Shown here: positions 53,192-61,817 of the stretch, piece by piece
Layout of the letters: each line of letters begins with the position of its first letter
Position numbering within the stretch: position 1 is the first letter of the stretch
Assembly (NCBI RefSeq): GCF_003026215.1
Contig: NZ_PYOC01000016.1
Location: 1 to 64,000, forward strand
Direction: 5' to 3'
Origin: Photobacterium indicum
GTDB lineage: Bacteria; Pseudomonadota; Gammaproteobacteria; Enterobacterales; Vibrionaceae
Length of the DNA stretch: 64,000 nt
The notes under the pieces: generated by a model
Told to the model about the DNA's origin: nothing
Databases searched by the model: none
What the model saw: only the letters and a program-made list of their open reading frames with translations
Position numbers and translations under genes: made by a program

Positions 53192-53543
53192 GCCTGTTTG
53201 TTCGTATTGTAATTAAATTCCGAAATAAATACGTATACGTGATATTAACTATACTTAATTCTTATTAAGAATAATGATTGAGTGAAGTCTATAATATAGA
53301 GAGAATACGGGGAAAGGACGTTACTGGTGTCAGTTATTACGTTTATATCAGTGGTGAAAAAACGCACAAAATGTGGATAAAGAACTTGCGTTGAGTTAGG
53401 AAATCATTGATGCTTTCTGGATAAATATAAAAAAGCTCCTATTTCTCTCCCGTTGCCCCACCAGAAGGTGGGGAATTTTTATGGCCCCTTCCTTAGAGCC
53501 ATAAACAGACGTCGTGCTCTATTAACGAGTGATATTTACTCGA
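53192..53543. other. Intergenic region with second RNA-like signals
   Basis: No protein gene seen. Signals on the + strand: TATAAT at 53290-53295, a stem AACGCA / TGCGTT near 53361-53391, a consensus DnaA box in reverse (TGTGGATAA, 53372-53380), and the hairpin CCCCACC / GGTGGGG (53456-53473) followed by AATTTTT. Together they could mark another small transcript of about 180 nt, which would run convergent to engB. Evidence is weaker than for 53081-53191. Confidence 0.35.
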
Positions 53544-54230
53544 TTAATCATCGCTTTTATCTGATAACGTTTCACCAGTGTATGTCTCACCATTTTCAGC
53601 AGCGGCAAGCATCAGTTGGCGCTCTAGTTCTGGTCCAAACCATGTATCTAGTTTACGACGAACTTGATCAAGCCCAATGCCCTTCAATGAAGAAAACAGT
53701 TCAATTTGTACATCACCACCAAAAGACTTTGATGACTCACGTACTTTTAGTAATTGTGCTTTACGTGCGCCGCTTTTCATTTTGTCGGCTTTCGTTAAGA
53801 GCACTAATACTGGAAGGCGGCTTTCGATCGCCCAAAAAATCATTTGTTGGTCGAGATCTTTCATTGGGTGGCGGATATCCATTAATACCACCAAGCCTTT
53901 TAGGCACTCACGTTTTTGTAGGTATTCACCTAACGCTTTCTGCCATTTAATCTTCAGTTCTAGTGGCACTTGAGCAAAACCATAACCTGGTAAATCGATT
54001 AGGTTACAACCTTGAGTCACTTCGAACATGTTAATTAATTGTGTACGACCTGGTGTTTTAGAGGTACGCGCTAGACCTTTTTGATCTGTAATGCGGTTAA
54101 GTGCACTTGACTTACCTGCATTGGAGCGGCCAGCAAATGCGATCTCAACGCCTGTGTCTTGTGGCAAGTGACGAATATCAGGTGCACTTGTGATGAATCC
54201 GGTATTTCTGTAGTTGAGAGGTTGATTCAC
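53544..54230 (-). CDS. engB: Ribosome biogenesis GTPase EngB (YsxC/YihA)
   Basis: EngB is an essential GTPase for 50S subunit assembly. The 228-residue protein has the P-loop GRSNAGKSSALN, switch I TSKTPGRTQLIN, DLPGYGFA (G3), LLTKADK (G4) and the G5 segment FSSLKG. The start is set at the GTG 54230 (VNQPLNYRNTGF), with GGAG six bases upstream and a match to the recalled E. coli N-terminus. The frame is open 23 codons further up without support. Confidence 0.94.
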   Translation of the reverse strand: MNQPLNYRNTGFITSAPDIRHLPQDTGVEIAFAGRSNAGKSSALNRITDQKGLARTSKTPGRTQLINMFEVTQGCNLIDLPGYGFAQVPLELKIKWQKALGEYLQKRECLKGLVVLMDIRHPMKDLDQQMIFWAIESRLPVLVLLTKADKMKSGARKAQLLKVRESSKSFGGDVQIELFSSLKGIGLDQVRRKLDTWFGPELERQLMLAAAENGETYTGETLSDKSDD

Positions 54231-54388
54231 TGTTAACTCCGTCAAGTCTTCATGTAGTAGACTGATTACTTTTATGTAAAATTGTGTAAAATGTACCAAA
54301 ACCGTGCTTGGTTTGTGGTCGCATTGTATACCATGTAACTGAGCATTACTTGTGGTACTGGAAGCTCTATAATTATAAACGGAATGTC

Positions 54389-55006
54389 ATGAAGAAATTA
54401 GCACTTATATTGGCTCTTCTTGCCAGTTGCTCAGTCTGGGCTCAAGGAGACGCAGAAGCTGGAAAAGCAAAAGCTGCAACATGCGCAGCTTGCCATGGCG
54501 CAGATGGTAATAGCATTATGGCGCAATATCCTAAAATTGCAGGACAACACCCTGGTTATATCGAAAAACAACTTAAAGAATTTAAGTTAGCAATGACCAC
54601 AGGTGGCACACAAGGACGTAATGATCCTGTTATGGGAGGCATGGTAATGGCATTGTCTGAAGAAGATATGTCTGACCTTGCTGCTTATTTCTCTTCATTA
54701 CCTATCTCTGAAAACGTTACGCCAGAATCTTCAATTGAAGTGGGTAAGCAGTTGTATAACGTAGGTGATGCCGAACGCGGTATTGCTTCATGTACTGCTT
54801 GTCATGGCCCCCGAGGTAACGGTACTAGCTTATCAGGATTCCCTAAAATCTCTGGTCAAAATGCTGAGTACATTAAGTTACAGTTAGAGAAGTTCCGCTC
54901 TGCTCAGCGTAACAACGACATGAACTCGATGATGCGTTCAGTTGCGGCAAAACTATCAGATGACGAAATCACTTCATTATCTCAATATGTTGGTGGTTTA
55001 CACTAA
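54389..55006 (+). CDS. Dihaem cytochrome c4
   Basis: A periplasmic electron carrier to terminal oxidases, 205 residues. The signal peptide MKKLALILALLASCSVWAQ is followed by two similar cytochrome c domains, each with a CxxCH haem site (CAACHGADG and CTACHGPRG) and later Met ligands (MGGMVMAL and NDMNSMMR). The start at 54389 is supported by the signal peptide and a GGA site. It stands divergent from engB, as in other vibrios. Confidence 0.92.
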   Translation: MKKLALILALLASCSVWAQGDAEAGKAKAATCAACHGADGNSIMAQYPKIAGQHPGYIEKQLKEFKLAMTTGGTQGRNDPVMGGMVMALSEEDMSDLAAYFSSLPISENVTPESSIEVGKQLYNVGDAERGIASCTACHGPRGNGTSLSGFPKISGQNAEYIKLQLEKFRSAQRNNDMNSMMRSVAAKLSDDEITSLSQYVGGLH

Positions 55007-55033
55007 GTACTCGTATTCCAGTATTGGTCAATG

Positions 55034-55058
55034 AAAGGCAGCTTCGGCTGCCTTTTTC
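55034..55058 (+). terminator. Terminator of the cytochrome c4 gene
   Basis: A 9-bp stem AAAGGCAGC / GCTGCCTTT with a UUCG tetraloop is followed by T residues. Confidence 0.9.
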
Positions 55059-55170
55059 TTTTATAGCGTCTTTATAGAGGTAAATTACGTAGACTACATA
55101 TGTAGAAACTGCAAGTTAGTAACGAAAATTCACTATTTTAAGTGCTTAAATCGTAGAACACTGAGAAGCG

Positions 55171-55189
55171 TGTGCGAGATCCGCTATGC
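55171..55189. promoter_or_regulatory. Possible VarA/UvrY-type site upstream of the CsrB-like RNA
   Basis: TGTGCGAGATCCGCTATGC resembles the imperfect palindrome TGTRAGAGATCTCTYACA bound by UvrY upstream of csrB in E. coli. It has the central GAGATC but a poor right half. It lies about 150 bases ahead of the RNA start. Confidence 0.35.
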
Positions 55190-55301
55190 GTGATAGCCCA
55201 TCTAGATGATAAAGACGGTGGGTTTGAATGACTATTTCAAAAGTATCAGGCAGTTAGTTATATTGAAATAATATTACAAAAAAATGCTAAGAGCTGCCTT
55301 G

Positions 55302-55329
55302 TTGAATGAATCCTGAATGGGCGTAAAGT
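55302..55329 (+). promoter_or_regulatory. Promoter of the CsrB-like RNA
   Basis: TTGAAT (55302-55307), a 16-base spacer and TAAAGT (55324-55329), seven bases before the predicted start GTCGACAGGG. Confidence 0.5.
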
Positions 55330-55336
55330 ATACCTT

Positions 55337-55795
55337 GTCGACAGGGAATACGACGAAGGATTGGGAAGCGCCAGGATGGCATGAGCATGATGCTCGAAGG
55401 ATACACAGGATGTCTGGCGAGGAAGCCGGGTAGTTCGCAAGATGCGTAGGATTGTCATGGTTGACACTTACGGAAAAGATTTCTGTTGATACACAACAGA
55501 AAATAGGTGCATGAAGGATTGTGTGCCCACATGGATGGTGACATTGGTTATTAGGAAGATAACGTGCTTAATGGATAGCCAGTTCAGGATGAACTGTTTT
55601 AACATGGATTGTAGCAAGGAAGACGAAAATTCATCAGGATGATGAAGAACAACAACGTCTTGCAAGGAAAGCACAAATAACAAACGGATTATTGTCTAAC
55701 CAGATCTTTACAGCTGGTTATGGGCAGACTAGACAGGATTTAGCCATATTATGGCAACCTTATAGAGCGACAGGTTTATACCTGTCGCTTTTTTC
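55337..55795 (+). ncRNA. csrB: CsrB/CsrC-family regulatory RNA
   Basis: This RNA class sequesters the translational regulator CsrA by many GGA motifs. The predicted 459-nt transcript begins GTCGACAGGGA, like E. coli CsrB, and contains 20 GGA triplets by my count. Several sit in hairpin loops, for example AGTTC-AGGAT-GAACT (55581-55595), TCATC-AGGAT-GATGA (55631-55645) and GCC-AGGAT-GGC (55370-55380). It ends with AGCGACAGG / CCTGTCGCT and TTTTTT. The position between the engB region and yihI equals that of csrC in E. coli, so the name csrC is equally defensible. Confidence 0.9.
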
Positions 55796-56391
55796 TTTAT
55801 TAGCTTTCTGTTATGTTTCGCCTTCATTTTTCGATGGCTAAGCAATGCAGACATTTCTGCTATGCAATGACCTCTCGGTCAGTGAAATTAAAAATCATTT
55901 ATAATCAACATGAAACTGTCTAAACAATGACGGCTATTCTTATTGTTATTAGCACGTAGTGTTTCTTTTTCGACGTACTGATAAAGCCAGAAGCCGATAG
56001 ATTGGTATTCGGTTATCCCCCTGATCTTACATTCTCCATAATGTTGGTCGATATAGGGTATAATGTGCCGATATATGACTCATATTTTGCTCATGAACCT
56101 AAAGTATTAGTAAGGCATGAAGCTTTACTATTGGTACGGAAGCGATTGAACATTTTATACGCCTGCAAAGGAATGGGGGCTGCTACTTAGCATAATACAC
56201 ACTAGCAGAAAGCTAGAATGAATGACTAAGCTGGCAATAGATGCAGATGCCTTTGCGCAATAGCATTACAAATACGATCCAACTTACATGCACTTTTTCA
56301 GCCAAAATACCGTTTATTCTTTAGTAAACAGTAATGGCTCGGAAGTTGATTTTGTTGGTAATGATGTGATTTTGCTGAGGAAGACCCAGTA
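55796..56391. other. 596-base region without a recognised gene
   Basis: A 62-codon frame at 56002-56190 has no ribosome-binding site and no family resemblance, so I do not call it. The region is AT-rich and may hold the yihI promoter and decayed sequence. I see no clear repeats or RNA. Confidence 0.4.
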
Positions 56392-56934
56392 ATGACCCGT
56401 AAAAAAAGAAGTCGCAGTGTAGGATCAGAAGGTCCTGCAGTGTACCGCGAGAAATCAACAACACAGGTTGATGTTGAAGCACGCAAAAGCCAGAAAGATA
56501 AAAAACGTAAAGGTTTGAAGTCTGGTAACCGTAACGCAGAAGCTTTGGATCCAAAGCATTACGCGAACGGTCAAAAGAAAGACCCACGTTTAGGCAGTAA
56601 GAAACCGATCCCATTAGTGGTTGAGAAAAAACCAACTACCAAGAAAGAGCGTCGCTTAAGCGCCGAACAAGAATTGGATATGTTGGAAAATGACGCACAA
56701 CTAATGGTGTTATTAGATCGTATTGAAGCGGGCGAGAAGCTAGGTGCTGGTTTACAGAAGCAAGTGGATCAAAAGCTAGACCGTATCGAGCATCTAATGG
56801 GCCGTTTAGGCTTACTTGAAGTTGAAGAGCCAGAAGTCACCGAAGAAGCACCTGTACGTAAAGGCGCTAAAACCGATGAAGATTTACTTGATCAGTTTGA
56901 AAATATGGATCTAGATTCTTTCGGTAAGGAGTAA
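56392..56934 (+). CDS. yihI: Der GTPase-activating protein YihI
   Basis: YihI stimulates the GTPase Der and so delays 50S maturation. The 180-residue protein has a very basic, Lys/Arg-rich N-terminal half (MTRKKRSRSVGSEGP, ARKSQKDKKRKGLKSG) and a conserved acidic C-terminal half (LSAEQELDMLENDAQLMVLLDRIEAGE, then DDLLDQFENM-like end). It precedes the DUF2489 gene by four bases and hemN beyond, the order known for yihI-hemN. Confidence 0.9.
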   Translation: MTRKKRSRSVGSEGPAVYREKSTTQVDVEARKSQKDKKRKGLKSGNRNAEALDPKHYANGQKKDPRLGSKKPIPLVVEKKPTTKKERRLSAEQELDMLENDAQLMVLLDRIEAGEKLGAGLQKQVDQKLDRIEHLMGRLGLLEVEEPEVTEEAPVRKGAKTDEDLLDQFENMDLDSFGKE

Positions 56935-56937
56935 CCG

Positions 56938-57417
56938 TTGCAGGATATGACGCTTTGGTTAGGCTTGGGCGGCAGTATTATTGTCGCGCTAGCTATATAT
57001 GCTGGCTATTTGTTGTTTAAGGTATATCAGCAACATCAACACCATAAAGCTTTCTTGAAGCGTGCTGCGCTTCAGCAAGCAGAGCAAATAAAAACGCGTA
57101 ATACCAATATTATGGATAGCGTATTTATTATTGCTGATGCCGGAAAACAAGAACAATGTGACATGTCAGAAGTAACCATTCGTTTATATAAACTGATGGA
57201 AGTATTACAAGCTGAACAACACATTGATTTTGCCAGCAAGTTCCCAGCGATGTTTGAGCTTTATCATGTTGTAAAAGACATGCCACGTGGTGATGCCCGT
57301 AATATGATTCAAAAGAAAGAGCGAATGAAGCTCGATCTAGAACGTATGAAAGCAGAAGCACGACTACAAGATACAATTAAGTTAGAGCTCGACGATATCC
57401 TGTTAATGAAACCATAA
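56938..57417 (+). CDS. DUF2489 family membrane-anchored protein
   Basis: 159 residues with one N-terminal membrane helix (LWLGLGGSIIVALAIYAGYLLF, about 5-26) followed by a cytosolic helical domain (LYKLMEVLQAEQHIDFASKFPAMFELYHVVKDMPRGDAR). Its function is unknown. The start is TTG at 56938, with AAGGAG six bases upstream. An ATG three codons in is the alternative. It is probably co-transcribed with yihI. Confidence 0.82.
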   Translation: MQDMTLWLGLGGSIIVALAIYAGYLLFKVYQQHQHHKAFLKRAALQQAEQIKTRNTNIMDSVFIIADAGKQEQCDMSEVTIRLYKLMEVLQAEQHIDFASKFPAMFELYHVVKDMPRGDARNMIQKKERMKLDLERMKAEARLQDTIKLELDDILLMKP

Positions 57418-57449
57418 TGGGTGGCCAGCCTACCTATTATTGAGTACTC

Positions 57450-57483
57450 ACCATCTAGGTCATTTGATCTAGGTGGTATTTTC
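57450..57483 (+). terminator. Terminator of the yihI operon
   Basis: The stem ACCATCTAGG / TCTAGGTGGT, with two G-T pairs and an 8-base loop, is followed by ATTTT. Confidence 0.6.
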
Positions 57484-57578
57484 CTCGCCCAAGAACTAGT
57501 AAGTGTTCTACATCTTTCTTGAGTGTGGCACACTAATCATCGAATTTATTCCCCCCCTACAAATAGTGGAAGTACGTC

Positions 57579-58952
57579 ATGTCAAATGAGCAGATTATTT
57601 GGGATCAAGCACTGATAGAAAAGTATAACTACTCAGGTCCTCGTTATACTTCTTATCCAACCGCTCTTGAATTTCATGAAGCCTTTACTCCTGCAGAATT
57701 TGATATGGCTTGTGCGCAGTATCCAGACCGCAAGCTTTCGCTTTATATTCATATCCCGTTCTGTCATAAGCTTTGTTATTACTGTGGTTGTAATAAGATT
57801 ATTACCCGCCATCAACATAAGGCAGATCAATACCTTGATGCTTTAGAGCAAGAGATACGTCAACGTGCCTCTCTGTTAGGTGATCGCCAAGTAAGCCAGT
57901 TGCATTGGGGTGGCGGAACACCAACGTTCTTAACTAAGAAGCAAGCTAGCCGTTTGATGGCACTGTTACGTGACCAGTTTTCATTTGATGCTGATGCTGA
58001 AATTAGTATTGAAGTAGACCCGCGTGAAATTGAATTGGATATGCTTGATCACTTACGTGGCGAAGGTTTCAACCGTTTAAGCATTGGCGTTCAAGATTTT
58101 AATAAAGAAGTGCAAAAGCTGGTTAACCGCGAGCAAGATGAAGAATTCATTGTTGCTATGGTGCAGCGCGCTAAAGATTTGGGTTTTCGTTCGACGAATC
58201 TTGATTTGATTTATGGTTTGCCGAAACAGAACCGTGAACTATTTGCCGAGACATTACAGCAAGTACTGAAGATGAAGCCTGGGCGCTTATCGGTATTTAA
58301 TTACGCACACATGCCAAGTTTATTTGCTGCTCAACGTAAAATTAAAGATGACCAGCTGCCATCAGCGAATGAGAAGTTAGGTATTCTACAAGATACCATT
58401 GCCACGTTAACGGGTGCTGGTTATCAGTTTATTGGTATGGATCACTTTGCTCTACCTGATGATGAGTTAGCTGTTGCTCAGCGTAATGGTGTTCTTCACC
58501 GTAATTTCCAAGGTTATGCGACACAAGGCGATTGTGATTTATTAGGTATGGGTGTTTCAGCAATCTCAATGATTGGTGACTGTTATGCTCAAAACCAGAA
58601 AGAGTTGAAAACCTATTATTCGAATGTACAAGAAAAGCGCCAAGCACTGTGGAAAGGGGTATCTCTTGATGCCGATGATTTGTTGCGCCGCGAAGTGATT
58701 AAAGCGTTAATTTGTAATTTTCAGCTTGATATGAATGATATTGAGCAGCGATTCAATTTAACGTTTAATGAATACTTTGCTGAAGATCTCGGTTTGCTTA
58801 AAACCTTTATCAACGATGAATTGGTCACCATTGATGGTCAGTTTATTCATGTTGAGCTGAAAGGACGTTTGCTGATCCGTAATATCTGTATGTGCTTTGA
58901 TAAGTACTTGCGTGACCGAGCCCGTCAGCAGCAATTCTCTCGCGTTATCTAA
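57579..58952 (+). CDS. hemN: Oxygen-independent coproporphyrinogen-III oxidase HemN
   Basis: HemN decarboxylates coproporphyrinogen III without oxygen, using radical SAM chemistry. The 457-residue protein has YIHIPFCHKLCYYCGCN with the CxxxCxxC cluster motif plus the extra cysteine, HWGGGTPTFL (SAM site), the radical-SAM GVQDFN and the C-terminal HemN domain. It is a single gene with GGAAG ahead of its ATG. Together with hemCDXY it covers several haem steps in this window. Confidence 0.95.
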   Translation: MSNEQIIWDQALIEKYNYSGPRYTSYPTALEFHEAFTPAEFDMACAQYPDRKLSLYIHIPFCHKLCYYCGCNKIITRHQHKADQYLDALEQEIRQRASLLGDRQVSQLHWGGGTPTFLTKKQASRLMALLRDQFSFDADAEISIEVDPREIELDMLDHLRGEGFNRLSIGVQDFNKEVQKLVNREQDEEFIVAMVQRAKDLGFRSTNLDLIYGLPKQNRELFAETLQQVLKMKPGRLSVFNYAHMPSLFAAQRKIKDDQLPSANEKLGILQDTIATLTGAGYQFIGMDHFALPDDELAVAQRNGVLHRNFQGYATQGDCDLLGMGVSAISMIGDCYAQNQKELKTYYSNVQEKRQALWKGVSLDADDLLRREVIKALICNFQLDMNDIEQRFNLTFNEYFAEDLGLLKTFINDELVTIDGQFIHVELKGRLLIRNICMCFDKYLRDRARQQQFSRVI

Positions 58953-58966
58953 TATAGCTTAATGCT

Positions 58967-59028
58967 AAAAAAAGCCCTCATACTCAAAGTTAATGATCAG
59001 CATTAATTTTGAGTATGAGGGCTTTTTT
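58967..59028. terminator. Long bidirectional terminator between hemN and add
   Basis: A stem of about 22 bp (GCCCTCATACTCAAA pairs with TTTGAGTATGAGGGC, extended by A/T) is flanked by A6 and T6, with a small inner hairpin TTAATG / CATTAA. It can stop both converging genes. Confidence 0.92.
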
Positions 59029-59062
59029 AATGGTGAAGTTTACCTTTACCATTAATGAAGGA

Positions 59063-60064
59063 TTAGCGTCGTGCGGCTTTATCTTTTAGCTGTTGTTTTT
59101 CAGCATCAGATAAGAAAGCTAGTTCTAGGCCGTTAATCTGCGCCTGACGAATTTGCTCTTGAGTCAGACCCACTTTCGGTGCGGCTACTTCATATTCGTG
59201 AGGAAGCTCGATACCTTCGACCGCAGGATCATCGGTATTTAGACATGCCAAAATACCATGTTCTAAAAACTGCTTAACTGGGTGAGAGGCAAATGACTCA
59301 ACGGTACTCGTTTGAATATTTGATGTTAGGCAAGATTCAATACCAATCTTGTTCGCGGCTAGATAATCCATCAGCTTTGGATCATGTACCGCTTTAACCC
59401 CGTGACCGATACGCACTGCACCAAGCTCTTGAATAGCTTGCCACATACTTTCAGGTCCTGCTGCTTCACCTGCGTGAACCGTAACACGTAGACCAGCATC
59501 ACGTACTTGAGTGAAGTGTTTGATAAAGCGATCACCAGGTTGGCCTAATTCATCACCAGCCAGATCAATTGCCACTAACTTATCCTTTTGCGTAAGCAAT
59601 CCGTCAAGCTCTTGCTGACAAGCCTCTTGACCAAAAGTACGGCTAAGGATACCGATTAAGTTAGCTTGAATACCGAAATCTCGACAGCCTGCTGCGACAC
59701 CATCAACGACGGCTTCCACGACACCAGCGATCGGTAGGTTATGTTTCATTGCCATGTAATAAGGCGAAAAACGTAGCTCGGCATAATCAATCTGTGCATT
59801 CAGCGCATCTTCAACGTTTTCGTAGGCAACACGTCGACATGCTTCAAGGTCACCAAGAACAGCTACACCCCAATCGAGCTTAGAGAGGAAAGCCACTAAG
59901 CTTGGCTCTGCTTCAACGATCTGCACATGAGGGCGTAACCCTTCTAGATCCGTTGCAGGCAAGGCCATTCCAAATTTCTGACCTAAGTCTAAAATGGTTT
60001 GGATGCGGATATTACCATCCAAATGGCGGTGAAGGTCGGTAAGGGGAAGCTGCTTCGTAATCAT
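59063..60064 (-). CDS. add: Adenosine deaminase
   Basis: Add deaminates adenosine and deoxyadenosine to inosine. The 333-residue protein has LTDLHRHLDGNI (zinc ligands His-x-His), TVHAGEAAGPESMW (zinc His and catalytic Glu), RIGHGVKAV and NTDDPAVEG (Asp ligand). The start at 60064 (MITKQLPLTDLHRH) fits the family, while 17 codons further upstream are not part of it. A single gene. Confidence 0.94.
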   Translation of the reverse strand: MITKQLPLTDLHRHLDGNIRIQTILDLGQKFGMALPATDLEGLRPHVQIVEAEPSLVAFLSKLDWGVAVLGDLEACRRVAYENVEDALNAQIDYAELRFSPYYMAMKHNLPIAGVVEAVVDGVAAGCRDFGIQANLIGILSRTFGQEACQQELDGLLTQKDKLVAIDLAGDELGQPGDRFIKHFTQVRDAGLRVTVHAGEAAGPESMWQAIQELGAVRIGHGVKAVHDPKLMDYLAANKIGIESCLTSNIQTSTVESFASHPVKQFLEHGILACLNTDDPAVEGIELPHEYEVAAPKVGLTQEQIRQAQINGLELAFLSDAEKQQLKDKAARR

Positions 60065-60234
60065 AATTATTGGTGTCCCGATAAAAACTGGTGTGTAAGT
60101 ATACGCAAAGAACAAATGACTATCATTATAGTCTGAGTGAATATTCGTTGATGTGAGTAGAAACTGTATTGATGTTTACTGTATCTGTTGATTTATTATG
60201 ACTTTTATCAATGATTGCAGGCAAGGCGTAAACG

Positions 60235-60273
60235 CTAATAAAAAAACCTATCTGATTGCTCAAATAGGTTTTT
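60235..60273 (-). terminator. Terminator of ntrBC
   Basis: The stem AAAAACCTAT / ATAGGTTTTT lies about 55 bases beyond the ntrC stop, followed on the minus strand by TTTTTTATT. Confidence 0.85.
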
Positions 60274-60327
60274 AAAATGGGAATGCAGAGTAAAACTAAG
60301 CATGATGGCGTAGATTACGACCTACGA

Positions 60328-61743
60328 TTAATCTGATGATATATTTAGCTCTTTGAGTTTACGGGTTAAGGTGTTTCTGCCCCAGCCAAGTAGCTTGGCG
60401 GCTTCTTGTTTATGGCCATGGGTGTGTTCCAGTGCCGTTTCGAGCAAGATTTTTTCAAATTCTGGTAACGCTTCGCCAAGTAAATTATCGTTGCCTTGTT
60501 GAAGTGCTGTTCTGGCCCAGCATTGTAAAGAATGATGCCAGTGTGAGTCAGTTGGTTCACCATTGATGAGCGTTGGGGCTTCTAGTAGCTCGGGCGGGAG
60601 ATCGGAAGGCAGTATTTCATTACCGCTTGCCATCACTGTTAACCAGCGACAGGTATTTTCTAATTGCCTAACATTACCCGGCCAATTGAGATTTGTGATC
60701 ACATCGACAGTATCTGGATGCAATGTTTTCACTTCAACGGCTAGTTCATCTGACGCCCGCTGTAAAAAGTGTCGTGTCAATTGTGGTATGTCTTGGCGGC
60801 GATCTTTTAATGAAGGGATATGCACCCGAATAACATTTAAACGGTGGAATAAATCTTCTCGGAATCCGCCATCGGCAACCAGTTGTTCAAGGTTCTGGTG
60901 CGTTGCCGCAATAATACGAACATCAACATTAACCGCAGAGTGTCCGCCAACACGATAAAATTGTCCGTCAGCTAATACACGTAATAGTCGAGTTTGAATA
61001 TCTAATGGCATATCGCCGATTTCATCGAGAAACAGTGTGCCACCATTCGCTTGTTCAAATCGCCCTTGTCGTACGCTGTTGGCGCCGGTAAATGCTCCTT
61101 TCTCATGACCGAATAATTCTGATTCAATTAAATCTTTAGGTATTGCGGCCATATTCAAAGCAATAAAAGCCTGCTTGCTACGTGGGCTATGACGGTGCAG
61201 GGCGTGGGCGACTAACTCTTTACCTGTGCCTGATTCACCGTTAATTAATACCGAAATTGATGAGCGAGATAAACGACCGATTGCACGGAATACTTCCTGC
61301 ATTGCTGGGGCTTCACCGATAATTTCAGGTACAGTTTTAGTGTCACTTTCTGGCTGCTGTTGGCGTTTTTGCTCTTGGCTATGAGTTACCGCTCGCTCAA
61401 CAAGGTTGACGGCTTCATCGATGTCAAAAGGCTTAGGCAGGTATTCGAATGCACCTTCTTGATAGGCGTTGACTGCGGCATCAAGGTCAGAGTGTGCCGT
61501 CATAATGATAACGGGCAATGCTGGGAAATCTTTTTGCAATGAACGAAGTAGTGTTAATCCATCAGTGCCAGGCATCCGGAGATCTGAAACCAATACATCT
61601 GGAACATTACGCTCTAATGCTTCAATGACATTATCGGCACTGGCAAAGGTTTCGCATTGTAATCCGGCTGCATTGAGTGTGCGTTCTAATACCCAACGAA
61701 TTGAGCTGTCATCATCAACAACCCATATCAATCCTTTGCTCAT
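60328..61743 (-). CDS. glnG: Nitrogen regulation response regulator NtrC
   Basis: NtrC activates sigma-54 promoters under nitrogen limitation. 471 residues: receiver domain with the phospho-acceptor Asp54 (VLVSDLRMPG), AAA+ domain with Walker A GESGTGKE, the GAFTGA loop for sigma-54 contact and Walker B GGTLFLDEIGD, and a Fis-type helix-turn-helix at the C-terminus (EAAKLLGWGRNTLTRKLKEL). The start at 61743 (MSKGLIWVVDDDSS, GAGG upstream) puts the phospho-acceptor exactly at 54 as in E. coli. Encoded after ntrB with a 74-base gap. Confidence 0.96.
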   Translation of the reverse strand: MSKGLIWVVDDDSSIRWVLERTLNAAGLQCETFASADNVIEALERNVPDVLVSDLRMPGTDGLTLLRSLQKDFPALPVIIMTAHSDLDAAVNAYQEGAFEYLPKPFDIDEAVNLVERAVTHSQEQKRQQQPESDTKTVPEIIGEAPAMQEVFRAIGRLSRSSISVLINGESGTGKELVAHALHRHSPRSKQAFIALNMAAIPKDLIESELFGHEKGAFTGANSVRQGRFEQANGGTLFLDEIGDMPLDIQTRLLRVLADGQFYRVGGHSAVNVDVRIIAATHQNLEQLVADGGFREDLFHRLNVIRVHIPSLKDRRQDIPQLTRHFLQRASDELAVEVKTLHPDTVDVITNLNWPGNVRQLENTCRWLTVMASGNEILPSDLPPELLEAPTLINGEPTDSHWHHSLQCWARTALQQGNDNLLGEALPEFEKILLETALEHTHGHKQEAAKLLGWGRNTLTRKLKELNISSD

Positions 61744-61817
61744 ACTGACGTCCTCTATTATTGTTATTTCCCCTGCCTTCATGACGAGGAATATTGTGTA
61801 TAAATATCGTCTTTACG

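Noticed and set aside
53453..53950. 165-codon frame on the + strand overlapping engB
   Set aside because: It lies antisense to a conserved essential GTPase, includes the hairpin region at its start, has no ribosome-binding site and no recognisable family features.
55468..55683. 71-codon minus-strand frame within the CsrB-like RNA
   Set aside because: The region is explained by a GGA-rich structured RNA on the other strand.
56002..56190. 62-codon frame between the CsrB-like RNA and yihI
   Set aside because: No ribosome-binding site, no family resemblance, unusual composition. Probably chance.
60117..60131. Fur box upstream of add
   Set aside because: TGACTATCATTATAG has four mismatches to the consensus, and add has no iron link.
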